A stretch of DNA of 64,000 nucleotides from Streptomyces sp. NRRL S-337 (GCF_000720175.1 NZ_JOIX01000018.1:1-64000); one strand, 5' to 3'; positions 17,758-28,475 are shown, counted from the stretch's first letter. Numbers and translations: made by a program. The notes: generated from the sequence alone by a model not told the origin.

Positions 17758-17769
17758 TTTAACGTTCAA
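17758..17769. promoter_or_regulatory. Candidate MarR-type operator upstream of yceI
   Basis: TTTAACGTTCAA is a near-perfect palindrome, and a related TTCAATCTTCAA lies about 28 bp further upstream (17797-17808). Both are in an AT-rich spot 40-90 bp before the yceI start. Binding protein not identified. Confidence 0.4.
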
Positions 17770-18006
17770 CGACACCGCCACCGTAGCGCCATTTAGTTCA
17801 ATCTTCAACCTCTATGTTTCCACCTCTCTCCCGGGCGGGCTTCCTGGCGGGCTTCCGCTTCCGGGCGGGGGCCGGGCTCGGCCGGACGGGTGGTGGCCGG
17901 CGTTGCGGCGCGGTCATTGCCGTGCCGCGAGGGCCCGTGCTACACCATCGGAAACTCCCAAGTGCGCAGCGCCACACCCCAGTTGACGCCGTGGAGAGGA
18001 CCGACC

Positions 18007-20430
18007 GTGCCGACCGAGCCCGCCCCGTCCGCCTGGTCACGCCGAGGATTTCTCACCGTCTCCACCGCGAGCGCGCTCGCCCTCGCCGCCGCCCACCCCG
18101 CGTCCGCCGACACCCTGCCCAACGTGGGTGACGCCTACGACACCCTCCGCAGCCGCTGGTGCGCGCTCACCCTCGGCACGGGCTTCGACGCCACCGCGCC
18201 GCCGTACGCCGCCGTCCTGAAGGAGACCGGCGACCTCGCGGCCACCTTCCGGGCGGGTATGCGGCCGGCCGCAGGCGCGTTGTGGCCGGACTGCCCGTAC
18301 GACCCGCCCTCCGGCATCACCCAGAGCTACAGCCGGCTGAACACGATGGCTCAGGCGTACGCCCAGCCCGGCACCGGCCGTACCGGCGACCCCGGCCTCG
18401 CCGACGCCGTCCTCACCGGCCTCGACCACCTCGAAGCCACCGTCTACCACACCGGCACCAGCCGCTACGGCAACTGGTGGGAGTGGCAGATCGGCAGTCC
18501 CCGGCTCCTCCTCGACACCCTCGCGATCCTGGACGAGCACCTGCCCGACGGCGGCGGCCTGCCCGGTGACCTGCGCACCCGCTGCCTGACCGCGGTCGAC
18601 CACTTCGTGCCGGACACGATGCTCGGCGACTACACCGGCACCAGCACCGGCGCCAACCGCGTCGACCTGTGCCGGGTGGTCGCCCTGCGCGGCGTCCTCG
18701 GCCGGGCGCCCGCCAAGATCGCACTGGCCCGGGACGCCCTCTCGCCGGTCTTCCCGTACGTCAGCGAGGGCGACGGGCTCTACGCCGACGGCTCGTTCGT
18801 ACAGCACACCTGGGTCGCCTACTCCGGTACCTACGGCTATGTCCTGCTGGACGGGCTGGGGCGGCTGTTCGCGCTGCTCGGCGGGTCGGAATGGGAGGTC
18901 ACCGATCCGGGGCGGCAGATCATCCACGACAGCGTGGAGCACGCGTACGCGCCGCTGCTGCACGACGGGTTGATGATGGACAGCGTCAACGGCCGGGCGA
19001 TCAGCCGCGGTTACCTCCGCAACGACGAACGGAGGGTGCTGCGCAGCGACCACTACCACGGCCATGCGCTGATCGCCGCCATCGCGCTGCTCGGCGAGAG
19101 CGCGAGCGCCGCCGAGCGGGACCGGTGGCACGCGATGATCAAGGGCTGGATGGCCCGCGACCGGACCCTGCCGGTGCTCACCGACCGGCAGTACGGCGTC
19201 GCCGACCTCGCCCGGCTGCGGAAGATCGCCGACGGTCCCGGCCCGGCCGCCGCCGAGCCGGTCGGTCACCGGCTCTTCGCGGCCATGGACCGCGCCGTGC
19301 ACCGCCGCCCCGGCTGGGTCGCGAACGTGGCGATGTGCTCGGACCGGATCACGTACTACGAGAACGGCAACGGTGAGAACCGGCGCGGCTGGCACACCGG
19401 TGCGGGCATGACGTACTGGTGGGGCGCGGACTCCGGCGGTGACCAGTACACGGATGCCTTCTGGCCGACCGTCGACCCGTACCGGCTGCCCGGCACGACC
19501 GTGTCCACCAAGCGGCTCGCGGACAACGAAGGCGGCGGATGGGGGGAGCCGAAGCCCGGCGTCCGGTGGGTGGGCGGTACCACCGACGGGGAATTCGCCG
19601 CCCTCGGGCAACATCTGCGCGGGCTGTCCTCGACGCTGCGTGCCCGGAAGTCCTGGTTCGCGCTCGCGGACTGTGTCGTCTGTCTGGGCGCCGGGATCAC
19701 CGCGCGGGACGGCGTGGCGGTCGAGACCGTCGTCGACAACCGGTGCCTGGGGGAGTACGGCACGGCCGCGCTCACCGTCGACGGCGTACGGCAGCCCGGC
19801 ACGCTCGGCCACCGCACCGCCTTCCGCCGCGCCCGCTGGGCCCACCTCGCCGGGCACGGCGGCTATGTCTTCCCCGGCGGCGCCCCCCTGCACGCGCTGC
19901 GCGAGGCCCGCACCGGCTCCTGGCACGACATCAACACCACCTCGTCCGCGGAGCCGTTCACCCGGCGGTACGTCACCTTGTGGTCCGATCACGGGGTCGA
20001 TCCGTCGGATGCCTGTTATGCGTATCTCCTGATGCCGGGGGCCCGCGCGCACGCCGTCGCGGCGCGGGCCGCCGACCCGCACTGGCTGACCGTGCTCGCC
20101 AACGACGCGTGCCGCCAGGCGATCGCCGTCCACCCGCTCGGCGTAACGGCCGCGAACTTCTGGCGGGCGGGGCGCGCGGGCCCCCTGCGCAGCAGCGGCC
20201 CGGTGAGCGTGCTGATCCGCGAGCGGCCGGACGGGCGGACCGCCCACCTGTGCCTGGCGGCCCCCGCGCGGACCGGTGATCCGGTGGAGATCACCTGGTC
20301 ACGGCCGGTGCGCGGGGTGCTCGACCAGGACCCGTCGATCGAGGTGGTGGAGGGCGGGCGAGGCCTTCGGCTGCGGGTCCGCCCCGGTACGGTCTGCGCC
20401 ACCCACCGCTGCACCGTGCGGCTGCGCTGA
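18007..20430 (+). CDS. Secreted polysaccharide lyase family 8
   Basis: 807-aa PL8 lyase (hyaluronate/chondroitin/xanthan lyase group), which cleaves uronic-acid polysaccharides by beta-elimination outside the cell. The N-terminus is a twin-arginine signal (SRRGFLTVSTASALALAAA, then HPASA cleavage). An alpha/alpha-toroid precedes the beta-sandwich. The catalytic triad is visible with canonical spacing: Asn in TGANRVDL, His 50 residues later in FVQHTWVAYSG, and Tyr 9 residues after it (SGTYG); the Arg-rich ENGNGENRRGWHTG follows. The GTG start has GGAGAGGA upstream. No sugar-uptake genes or regulator are adjacent, so it is a stand-alone enzyme. Substrate unknown. Confidence 0.92.
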   Translation: MPTEPAPSAWSRRGFLTVSTASALALAAAHPASADTLPNVGDAYDTLRSRWCALTLGTGFDATAPPYAAVLKETGDLAATFRAGMRPAAGALWPDCPYDPPSGITQSYSRLNTMAQAYAQPGTGRTGDPGLADAVLTGLDHLEATVYHTGTSRYGNWWEWQIGSPRLLLDTLAILDEHLPDGGGLPGDLRTRCLTAVDHFVPDTMLGDYTGTSTGANRVDLCRVVALRGVLGRAPAKIALARDALSPVFPYVSEGDGLYADGSFVQHTWVAYSGTYGYVLLDGLGRLFALLGGSEWEVTDPGRQIIHDSVEHAYAPLLHDGLMMDSVNGRAISRGYLRNDERRVLRSDHYHGHALIAAIALLGESASAAERDRWHAMIKGWMARDRTLPVLTDRQYGVADLARLRKIADGPGPAAAEPVGHRLFAAMDRAVHRRPGWVANVAMCSDRITYYENGNGENRRGWHTGAGMTYWWGADSGGDQYTDAFWPTVDPYRLPGTTVSTKRLADNEGGGWGEPKPGVRWVGGTTDGEFAALGQHLRGLSSTLRARKSWFALADCVVCLGAGITARDGVAVETVVDNRCLGEYGTAALTVDGVRQPGTLGHRTAFRRARWAHLAGHGGYVFPGGAPLHALREARTGSWHDINTTSSAEPFTRRYVTLWSDHGVDPSDACYAYLLMPGARAHAVAARAADPHWLTVLANDACRQAIAVHPLGVTAANFWRAGRAGPLRSSGPVSVLIRERPDGRTAHLCLAAPARTGDPVEITWSRPVRGVLDQDPSIEVVEGGRGLRLRVRPGTVCATHRCTVRLR

Positions 20431-20650
20431 CCTGCGCCGGGGTCCGTTCCGGCGGGCCCGCGGACTGCCGGTCGGCCGGGCCCGCGGCCCACCGGTCACC
20501 ACAACATCACTCGGCGGCCGTTTGTCGGGCCCATACAGAGGAAGCGGCTCCCGGCCACCCGAACGGGGGCCGGGACGCGGGCCGCGTACAGGAGGGTTCT
20601 GTACTGCCTGCCCACCAAAACGCATGTGACGTTGTACGAAACCGACATCG

Positions 20651-20670
20651 GTGTGCGGCGCCCCGCACAC
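20651..20670 (+). promoter_or_regulatory. Perfect 8-bp hairpin just upstream of accB
   Basis: GTGTGCGG and CCGCACAC flank a CGCC loop, ending 13 bp before the accB start codon. It could be an operator or an RNA hairpin at the start of the message. No Shine-Dalgarno sequence separates it from the ATG. Confidence 0.45.
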
Positions 20671-20683
20671 GTACCGTCGATAC

Positions 20684-22267
<1,584 letters not shown>

Positions 22268-22322
22268 CCCCTTTTGGGCACCCGCGAATCACCGACGACG
22301 CGACGACGGAGAAGAAGACACC

Positions 22323-22529
22323 GTGAACACTGCCCACCGCACCGCCCCGATCCGTGTGGAGAAGGGCCAGGCCAGCGAGGAAGAGCTCGCCGCCCTGACC
22401 GCCGTCCTGCTGGCCCGCGCCGCCCACCGCCCGGCCGCCGCCCCGGCCGGCCCGCACGCCACCGCCGCCCGCTGGCGCCGTCTGGAGCGCCAGAGCGGCT
22501 TCCACGGCGCGACCAGCTGGCAGCGCTGA
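22323..22529 (+). CDS. accE: Acyl-CoA carboxylase epsilon subunit
   Basis: 68-aa protein with a short charged N-terminal helix (IRVEKGQASEEELAALTAVL) and a basic tail ending WRRLERQSGFHGATSWQR, the signature of the small epsilon subunits that bind the beta subunit and raise activity of Streptomyces acyl-CoA carboxylases. The GTG start lies 55 bp after accB, with a purine-rich site before it. A strong terminator follows, so accB-accE forms a closed two-gene operon. Confidence 0.88.
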   Translation: MNTAHRTAPIRVEKGQASEEELAALTAVLLARAAHRPAAAPAGPHATAARWRRLERQSGFHGATSWQR

Positions 22530-22543
22530 CCGAGCACGCACGG

Positions 22544-22574
22544 AAGGGCCCCGCGGCACGCCCGCGGGGCCCTT
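22544..22574 (+). terminator. Terminator of accBE
   Basis: AAGGGCCCCGCGG and CCGCGGGGCCCTT form a 13-bp stem with a 5-nt loop, followed by TT. Confidence 0.9.
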
Positions 22575-22804
22575 TTCCGTTCCCATTTCAACTTCCTTGT
22601 GAACAAAGGTGGTTGATGTCGCATCAGTGGCCTGGCGTCCCGGGTGTTCCGATTCGGTAGCCGACGTCCGAATCAAGGCGTAGGTTCGCCCCAATCCTGC
22701 GGAGCAGAGCTGGTCAAGGGGAGATCCCCGTGCTGGCATGCGCTCGTCATCCCCACTCCTGGTGTTCCCGCGCCGCGGGCTTAGGACGACCGGAAGGAAA
22801 GCCC

Positions 22805-23461
22805 ATGCTCAGCACGCTCAGTGCTGGTGCCGCAGTGGCATCGTTGCTCCTCGCCGGATCGGCATCCCCCACCTCACCAGCGCGGTTCGGTGACGATCCG
22901 CCGACCGGCAAGATCACCATCACCGTCGCCACGGTCAACGGATCGGGCTGCAGACCCGGCAGCGCCGCGGTGGCCATCGCCCCCGACAACACCGCCTTCA
23001 CCGTCACCTACAGCGAATACCTCGCCCAGGCGGGCGGCACCAGCAAGCCCACCGACGCCCGCAAGAACTGCCAGATCGCCCTGAACGTCCACGTCCCGCA
23101 GGGCTTCACCTACGCCATCGCCCGCGCCGACTACCGCGGTTACGCCTCGCTGGCTCCCGGCGCCAAGGGGCTGGAGCAGGCGAACTACTACTTCCAGGGC
23201 CAGCAGCAGACGGCCCGCAAGAGCCACACCTTCACCGGCCCCTACGACACCAACTGGCAGACCTCGGACGAGACCGGCGTCGACGCCCTGGTCTACGCCC
23301 CCTGCGGCGAGGAACGCTACTTCAACATCAACACCGAGCTGAGGGTGGACGGCAAGTCGGCCGACCCCAAGGCCACCAGCTTCATGGCCATGGACTCCAC
23401 CGACGGCAGCATCAACACCGTGTACCACTTCGCCTGGAAGGAGTGCCCGGCACACAAGTAG
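22805..23461 (+). CDS. DUF4360 secreted protein
   Basis: 218-aa protein with an N-terminal signal peptide (LSAGAAVASLLLAGSASPTS) and a DUF4360 body: NGSGCRPGSAAVAIAPDNTA, FTVTYSEYLA, RKNCQIALNVHVPQGFTYAI, then two further Cys in YAPCGEER and WKECPAHK, giving four cysteines that probably form disulphides outside the cell. DUF4360 proteins are small secreted proteins of unknown function found in actinomycetes and fungi. ATG 22805 has a GGAAGGAAA site; the frame is open further upstream but without coding character. It is monocistronic, closed by its own terminator. Confidence 0.85.
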   Translation: MLSTLSAGAAVASLLLAGSASPTSPARFGDDPPTGKITITVATVNGSGCRPGSAAVAIAPDNTAFTVTYSEYLAQAGGTSKPTDARKNCQIALNVHVPQGFTYAIARADYRGYASLAPGAKGLEQANYYFQGQQQTARKSHTFTGPYDTNWQTSDETGVDALVYAPCGEERYFNINTELRVDGKSADPKATSFMAMDSTDGSINTVYHFAWKECPAHK

Positions 23462-23490
23462 CCGCTCGCGGCGCGTACCGCACGCACGCC

Positions 23491-23524
23491 GAAGGCCCCC
23501 GCATCACGCGATGTGGGGGCCTTC
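23491..23524. terminator. Bidirectional terminator, DUF4360 / conservon 2
   Basis: GAAGGCCCCC and GGGGGCCTTC form a 10-bp stem between the convergent DUF4360 gene and cvnD. Confidence 0.85.
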
Positions 23525-23568
23525 CGGCAGTGCGGCGTACGGGCACGGGGGGCCGGTACGCGGCGGCG

Positions 23569-24147
23569 CTAGCGCAGGCGCGCCATGAGGGCGTGCTCGA
23601 CGAGCGTGATGAGCGCGCTCTTGGCCTCGCTGCGGTGCCGGGCGTCCGTGGTGATGATCGGGGCGTCCGGGCCGATCTGGAGGGCCTCACGGACCTCGTC
23701 GGGCGTGTAGGGCTGGTGCCCGTCGAAGCCGTTGAGGGCGATGACGAACGGCAGGCCGCTGTTCTCGAAGTAGTCGACGGCCGGGAAGCAGTCGGCCAGG
23801 CGGCGGGTGTCCACCAGGACGACGGCACCGATGGCACCGCGGACAAGGTCGTCCCACATGAACCAGAAGCGGTCCTGGCCCGGCGTACCGAAGAGGTACA
23901 GGATCAGGTCCTGGTCCAGCGTGATCCGGCCGAAGTCCATCGCCACGGTCGTGGTCGTCTTGTCCGGCGCGTGCGTGAGGTCGTCGATCCCCGCGGAGGC
24001 GGAGGTCATCACGGCTTCGGTACGCAGCGGATTGATCTCTGAGACGGCCCCGACGAACGTGGTCTTGCCCACGCCGAAGCCGCCCGCCACCACGATCTTC
24101 GCGGAGGTGGTGGAGCGGGCTGCACCGCTAGAGCTTGCGAAGTCCAC
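23569..24147 (-). CDS. cvnD: Conservon GTPase CvnD (second conservon)
   Basis: 192-aa small Ras-like GTPase, last member of a four-gene conservon. P-loop VVAGGFGVGKTTFVGAVSEI, switch region with TTTTVAMDFGRI, DxxG-like LFGTPGQDRFWFMW, and ALNGFDG in place of NKxD. Known conservons of Streptomyces form a membrane-associated signalling complex resembling eukaryotic GPCR units, with CvnA as sensor, CvnB as a roadblock protein, CvnC as DUF742 protein and CvnD as the GTPase. It overlaps cvnC by 20 bp. It is about 90% identical by eye to the CvnD at 28538-29131, so the two operons arose by duplication. Confidence 0.93.
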   Translation of the reverse strand: MDFASSSGAARSTTSAKIVVAGGFGVGKTTFVGAVSEINPLRTEAVMTSASAGIDDLTHAPDKTTTTVAMDFGRITLDQDLILYLFGTPGQDRFWFMWDDLVRGAIGAVVLVDTRRLADCFPAVDYFENSGLPFVIALNGFDGHQPYTPDEVREALQIGPDAPIITTDARHRSEAKSALITLVEHALMARLR

Positions 24148-24721
24148 TGAGCACCCTTTCGAGCAGTGTCACATCTGGCTGTCCGCCGGCGGTCTCGTCC
24201 CCGCCGGGCTGATGGATGGCGACGAGCCCGGCCTCCGCCAGGTCGGCGACGAGGATTCGGGCGACGCCGAGGGGGATGGAGAGGAGGGCCGAGATCTCGG
24301 CCACCGATTTGATCTCGCGGCAGAGGTGGCAGATGCGCTGGTGCTCCGGCAGCTGGCCCTGCAGCTTGGCCGGGTCGGCGGTCGTGCTGACCAGCGCCTC
24401 GATGGCGAGCTGGTAGCGCGGCCGGGTCCGGCCACCGGTCATGGCGTACGGGCGCACGAGCGGGTTGTTCGCCCCGGAGGGAGCGGGCTCGGGCTTCCGC
24501 GGCGGCTGCACCGGCTGGATGCGCGGGGCCTGCGGCTGGTCGTACACCGACGGCTCGTACGGCTGGGAGTCGTACGGCCCCGGCTGCTGTGGCTGCGGCT
24601 GAAGCCGCTGCGGCCGGCGGCTCGGCGCAGAAGGGAAGTTGAAGCGGTTGTGATGGGTCTCGCCCACAGGCCCGGACTCCTGCCCGGAACCGTACGGGTA
24701 TCCGCTCGGGGGCGTTGCCAC
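24128..24721 (-). CDS. cvnC: Conservon protein CvnC, DUF742 (second conservon)
   Basis: 197-aa DUF742 protein. The C-terminal domain (residues ~85-197) carries LVRPYAMTGGRTRPRYQLAI, the Cys pair in HQRICHLCREIKSVAEISAL, and a winged-helix-like GVARILVADLAEAGLVAIH. The N-terminal ~85 residues are low complexity, rich in Pro, Gln and Tyr. The frame opens at 24763, but the GTG at 24721 follows GGAGGAGGAG and is preferred. It overlaps cvnD by 20 bp, indicating translational coupling. The roadblock partner gene just upstream is broken. Confidence 0.9.
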   Translation of the reverse strand: MATPPSGYPYGSGQESGPVGETHHNRFNFPSAPSRRPQRLQPQPQQPGPYDSQPYEPSVYDQPQAPRIQPVQPPRKPEPAPSGANNPLVRPYAMTGGRTRPRYQLAIEALVSTTADPAKLQGQLPEHQRICHLCREIKSVAEISALLSIPLGVARILVADLAEAGLVAIHQPGGDETAGGQPDVTLLERVLSGLRKL

Positions 24722-24805
24722 GTCTCCTCCTCCAACTTGCCTGTCTGACGCCGGTCGCGCCACCGAACCATAAGACGCGGCGGCGGGAAACGCACTGCCT
24801 GTTTG

Positions 24806-25044
24806 CTAGTTGAGAAGACTGCCCTGGAGTTCGGCGCGGAGGTCGGGCGTGAGCACCGTCCCCGCGCGGTCGACCAGCAGGGCCATCTCGTAGCCGACCA
24901 GGCCGATGTCGCACAGCCCTCGGACATCGCGAGAAGGAGTCCGTCCGCGGAGACCACGACCGTGTGGGACACCCCGGGGGTGTTGTCCACGAAGTTGGTG
25001 ATCAACCAGTTCAGATTCTGCGCCGCCTGGCTCATCGGGCTCAC
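24806..25044 (-). pseudogene. cvnB: Roadblock/LC7 protein CvnB, internally deleted and frameshifted (second conservon)
   Basis: The gene starts normally (GTG, AGGAG upstream, MSQAAQNLNWLITNFVDNTP) and ends normally in another frame (CDIGLVGYEMALLVDRAGTV ... GSLLN, stop at 24806), but the middle is missing. Intact CvnB proteins, as I remember them, are about 137-140 aa; only 239 bp remain, so about 180 bp are lost and the frame shifts. The break lies after the codons for LLLAMSEG at about 24916. Around it CGATGTC and GACATCG form an inverted repeat. The shifted frame reads on past the normal stop into cvnC, giving a nonsense tail. Real mutation or sequencing/assembly error cannot be told apart here. 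Confidence 0.85.
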
Positions 25045-25045
25045 A

Positions 25046-28000
25046 CTAACGCTCCTGATCGTAGGTGCTGCCGGGGCCGAAGCCCTGTTGGTCATTCTGG
25101 GGGACCCCGGTGGGGTCCGTGCCGACGTTGCGTCCCTGCTGGACCCCGCGGCGCAGGTTGCTCAACCTGCCGCGGACGTCCTCCGGGGCGCGGGAGACCT
25201 GGGGGCCGCCCTGCGGGGTCTGCTCCGCGGAACCCTCGACCAGGTTGGCCTTGGGCACCCGGCGGGGAAGACCGGAGGCTGTGACTCCGCCCGCCTTCGG
25301 CTCGCGCAGCCGCTCCGCCCGCTCCCAGCGCTCGTCGTTGGAGCTGCGCCAGTCGGAGCCGTCCTGGCCGGTCTCCGGCGCGCTCCGCGGCTGCTGAACC
25401 TGGTGTGCCTGCTGGTCGCGGCCTCCGCGGCGCGGAAGGCCGGCGTCCGTCAGCGGGTGCGGGTCGCTCGGTGTGGGGCCCGGACGCTCGAATGGTACGC
25501 GCTCGGGCGCGTCAGCGGGAGCGGCAGTTGTATTCCGGTCAGATTCCGCTTCGGTCCCGAAGTAGCCCTCGAATGCGTGGCGTTCGGGCCATTCGTCCGG
25601 CTGTACCGGTTCGTGCGAGACGTATGGCTGCTGGCCGGTGGTCTCCGGGAAGCCCGGATCACCGAACGCCTGGCTGCCGTGCGACCGGTCGTCGTAGAGC
25701 GGTTGATCAGCTTCCGGATAGCCCGGGGCGGGGTGGCCCTGGTACCCGGTGGCGGACGTCGCTGTGTCGCGGAAGAGCGGATTGCCGACGTCCGGCCCCT
25801 CGGCCGGGTGCTCGCCGCCGGTGGCCTGCGCCTCCAGCGCGGCCCGGCGCTCCTCGCGCATCAGCGAGCGGCCGACCATGTCCAGGTCGGATGCGTCCGT
25901 GCGGGCGTAGCGGCTGTCGTCGAAGCCCAGCTCGGCGGCGGTGCGCTGGTGGCCGTCGTAGGCGGCCTGCTGGTGCTCGGGGACGATCCGGGAGACCGTG
26001 AAGTCGTCCTCGTACTGCTCGTCGCCGCCGCCACCGTGGGTGATCGCCTCGGGCAGCATGACCAGGGACGTGGTCCCCGCCTGCTCGCCGGAGGGGCGCA
26101 GCTGCACCCGGATCCCGTGCCGGTCGGCCAGCCGGCCGACCACGAACAGGCCCATGCGCTGGGAGATCGCGGCGTCCACGCTCGGCGGGTTCGCCAGCTT
26201 GTGGTTGATGTCCGCGAAGTCCTCGGGGGTCAGCCCGATGCCCTTGTCGTGGATCTCGATCATCACCCGGCCGTCGGGCAGCCGGGTCGCGGTCACCCGC
26301 ACCTTGGTCTGCGGCGAGGAGAACGTGGTGGCGTTCTCCAGCAGCTCGGAGAGCAGGTGCACGAGGTCGGTCACGGCGGTGCCGTGGATCTCGCTCTCCG
26401 GCACGCCGGTGAGGTCTATTCGCTCGTACGACTCGACCTCACTGATCGCCGCCCGCAGGACGTCGACCAGCGGCACCGGCTGGTTCCAGCGGCGGCCCGG
26501 CTCCTCGCCGGCGAGGATGAGGAGGTTCTCGCCGTTGCGGCGCATACGGGTGGCGAGGTGGTCGAGCCGGAAGAGGCTCTCCAGCTGGTCCGGGTCCGCC
26601 TCGTTGTTCTCCAGGTCGGTGATCAGCTCCAGCTGACGCTCGATCAGGCCCTGGTTACGGCTGGAGAGGTTGGTGAAGATCGCGTTGACGTTGCCCCGCA
26701 GCAGCGCCTGCTCGGCGGCCAGCCGCACGGCCTCGCGGTGCACCTGGTCGAAGGCCCGGGCGACCTCGCCGATCTCGTCGGTGGTGGAGATCGGGATCGG
26801 GGTGACACGGGTGTCGACCCGGCCGGGTGCGGTCCGGGAGAGCTGGTCGACCAGCATCGGCAGCCGCTGCTCGGCGATGCCGAAGGCGGCGTTGCGCAGC
26901 TGGCGCATGTTGCGGCTCATCCGGCGGGCCATCAGGCCGGCCACGACGAACGCGATGATCAGCGCGGCGACCGCGATCGCGGAGTCGACGAAGGTGGACC
27001 GCTTGGCGTCCGCGGAGATCTGTGCGGCCTCGTTCACGGCCTTGTCGGCCAGGTCCTTCTCGATGGACCGGTACATGTTGAACTTGCCGGTTGCGGCCGC
27101 GAAGTAGCTGTCGGAGGTGATGCCCTTCAGGCTCAGCGTCTCCGGCGCCGCACCGGTCCCGATCAGGGTGGACATCTGGTCGATGGACGGCGGGGTGCGG
27201 AACGGCCGGTTCGCGGCCTGCGCCTGCTGCTTTGCCTGTGCGATCTTCTGCTGTGCGGCCTGCTTGAGTGCGGCGGCGTCCTTCTTCAGCCGCTCGACGT
27301 CCTCAGGGGTGCCGCCGGAGGTGTACTCGCCGATGGCGATGCCCTCCAGGTAGCGGTACGACGCGAAGGCGGTCAGCTGGAGCTTGTGCTCCTTGCCGCC
27401 CTGCGGGCTCGCCGGGTCGACCAGCAGGTGGGTGCCGATCGAGCGCTGCAGCGACTCGGCGGCCTTGGCCAGCGCCACGGCGTAGACGGTCCGGCCGTAG
27501 GAGGTGATGTTGCCGGTGCCCAGGCCGAGTTCGTTGGCGAACTCCATCAGCGGGTGCTGGACCTCGACGTAGCCCTCTTCGGTCTGCACACCGTGCAGCT
27601 TGGCGGTGTACGCGGCCTGGCGCAGCAACTGGAGCTTGGGCTCGACCTTCTCGAACGCGGCGAGCCGGCGCTTGAGGCCCGGCTTGTCCGGCATGGCCTT
27701 GGCGGCCTTGTGGAAGGCGTCGGCGGCGGCGTCGGTGGTGTCCCGGGCCTCCTGGACGACCGGGTCGTCCTTCTTGCCCTCCAGCAGCGGCGCCGCGGTG
27801 CGGTCCCGCTCGTCGATCAGGGCGGTGCTGTAGGACAGTGCGGCGCGCACGAGCTTCGCGGTGTTCTCCGCGTCCTGCGCCTCCTGCCAGGTGGCGAACG
27901 AGGTGTTCACCCGCAGGCCGCCGAAGACCAGGGCGAGCAGCACGGGGATCAGCAGGATGGCGTTCAGCCTCGTGGCCACCCGCCAGTTGCGCGGGGAGTA

Positions 28001-28135
28001 CTTGCTACCGCTGACCGGAGGCTTCGCGACCGTGTCCTCGGGCGCGTCGGAAGCCGGTACGCCACCTCTCGGCGGCGGCGTGAAGTTGCCCCGCCGCGGT
28101 TCCTGCGGCTCGGGGCTCGACGTGCTTCGCCTCAC
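25046..28135 (-). CDS. cvnA: Conservon sensor kinase-like protein CvnA (second conservon)
   Basis: 1029-aa membrane sensor. TM1 at ~58-78 (LNAILLIPVLLALVFGGLRV), an extracellular nitrate/nitrite-sensor-like helical domain to ~370, TM2 at ~375-398 (AIAVAALIIAFVVAGLMA), a HAMP segment, then a histidine-kinase-type ATPase: ELLENATTFSSPQTKV, IHDKGIGLTPEDF, GLFVVGRLADRHGI. The last ~330 residues are disordered and rich in Pro, Gln, Gly and Asp. No phospho-acceptor His box is obvious, as in other CvnA proteins. GTG start. Its stop is one base from the cvnB start. The region 28136-28450 upstream must hold its promoter. Confidence 0.92.
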   Translation of the reverse strand: MRRSTSSPEPQEPRRGNFTPPPRGGVPASDAPEDTVAKPPVSGSKYSPRNWRVATRLNAILLIPVLLALVFGGLRVNTSFATWQEAQDAENTAKLVRAALSYSTALIDERDRTAAPLLEGKKDDPVVQEARDTTDAAADAFHKAAKAMPDKPGLKRRLAAFEKVEPKLQLLRQAAYTAKLHGVQTEEGYVEVQHPLMEFANELGLGTGNITSYGRTVYAVALAKAAESLQRSIGTHLLVDPASPQGGKEHKLQLTAFASYRYLEGIAIGEYTSGGTPEDVERLKKDAAALKQAAQQKIAQAKQQAQAANRPFRTPPSIDQMSTLIGTGAAPETLSLKGITSDSYFAAATGKFNMYRSIEKDLADKAVNEAAQISADAKRSTFVDSAIAVAALIIAFVVAGLMARRMSRNMRQLRNAAFGIAEQRLPMLVDQLSRTAPGRVDTRVTPIPISTTDEIGEVARAFDQVHREAVRLAAEQALLRGNVNAIFTNLSSRNQGLIERQLELITDLENNEADPDQLESLFRLDHLATRMRRNGENLLILAGEEPGRRWNQPVPLVDVLRAAISEVESYERIDLTGVPESEIHGTAVTDLVHLLSELLENATTFSSPQTKVRVTATRLPDGRVMIEIHDKGIGLTPEDFADINHKLANPPSVDAAISQRMGLFVVGRLADRHGIRVQLRPSGEQAGTTSLVMLPEAITHGGGGDEQYEDDFTVSRIVPEHQQAAYDGHQRTAAELGFDDSRYARTDASDLDMVGRSLMREERRAALEAQATGGEHPAEGPDVGNPLFRDTATSATGYQGHPAPGYPEADQPLYDDRSHGSQAFGDPGFPETTGQQPYVSHEPVQPDEWPERHAFEGYFGTEAESDRNTTAAPADAPERVPFERPGPTPSDPHPLTDAGLPRRGGRDQQAHQVQQPRSAPETGQDGSDWRSSNDERWERAERLREPKAGGVTASGLPRRVPKANLVEGSAEQTPQGGPQVSRAPEDVRGRLSNLRRGVQQGRNVGTDPTGVPQNDQQGFGPGSTYDQER

Positions 28136-28449
28136 TCGACCAACAACCTCTCGGCGGCCGGCACTACCTGCTGTGCCGTTTCTTCTGGGCTTTCCTACTC
28201 CGGAGTTCAGCGAATTTCAGCACGTCAGGGCGGTGCGTTCCAAACACTGAGCAAAGCCTGAGCGGGCCCGGAAGGCCCTCAGATAAAAGGGGCGTTAAGG
28301 GCGAGACGCAGCAAAAGACAGGCGATCCGTGAGCGCAGCGAAGCCGGGCATGCGCGTGGGGTGTCGAAACCTCAGGGATTCACTGTCGAAACGTTATGAA
28401 GCGAATTTGTGGGCGTGTCGAAGGACACAGATCCCTTCGCGGATGGTGG
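28136..28449. other. Intergenic region between the two conservons
   Basis: About 310 bp, AT-richer than its surroundings. It should contain the promoter of the second conservon (minus strand). No reading frame with normal codon usage is seen; the short frame at 28329-28514 is not convincing. Confidence 0.4.
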
Positions 28450-28475
28450 GGCGCAGCCCTGGGCAGGGCTGCGCC
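28450..28475 (-). terminator. Terminator after first conservon
   Basis: GGCGCAGCCCTG and CAGGGCTGCGCC form a 12-bp stem with a 2-nt loop, about 60 bp beyond the cvnD stop. Confidence 0.8.

Noticed and set aside
24803..28261. 1152-codon plus-strand frame opposite the second conservon
   Set aside because: A mirror frame of cvnA on the minus strand; low-complexity translation, no domain.
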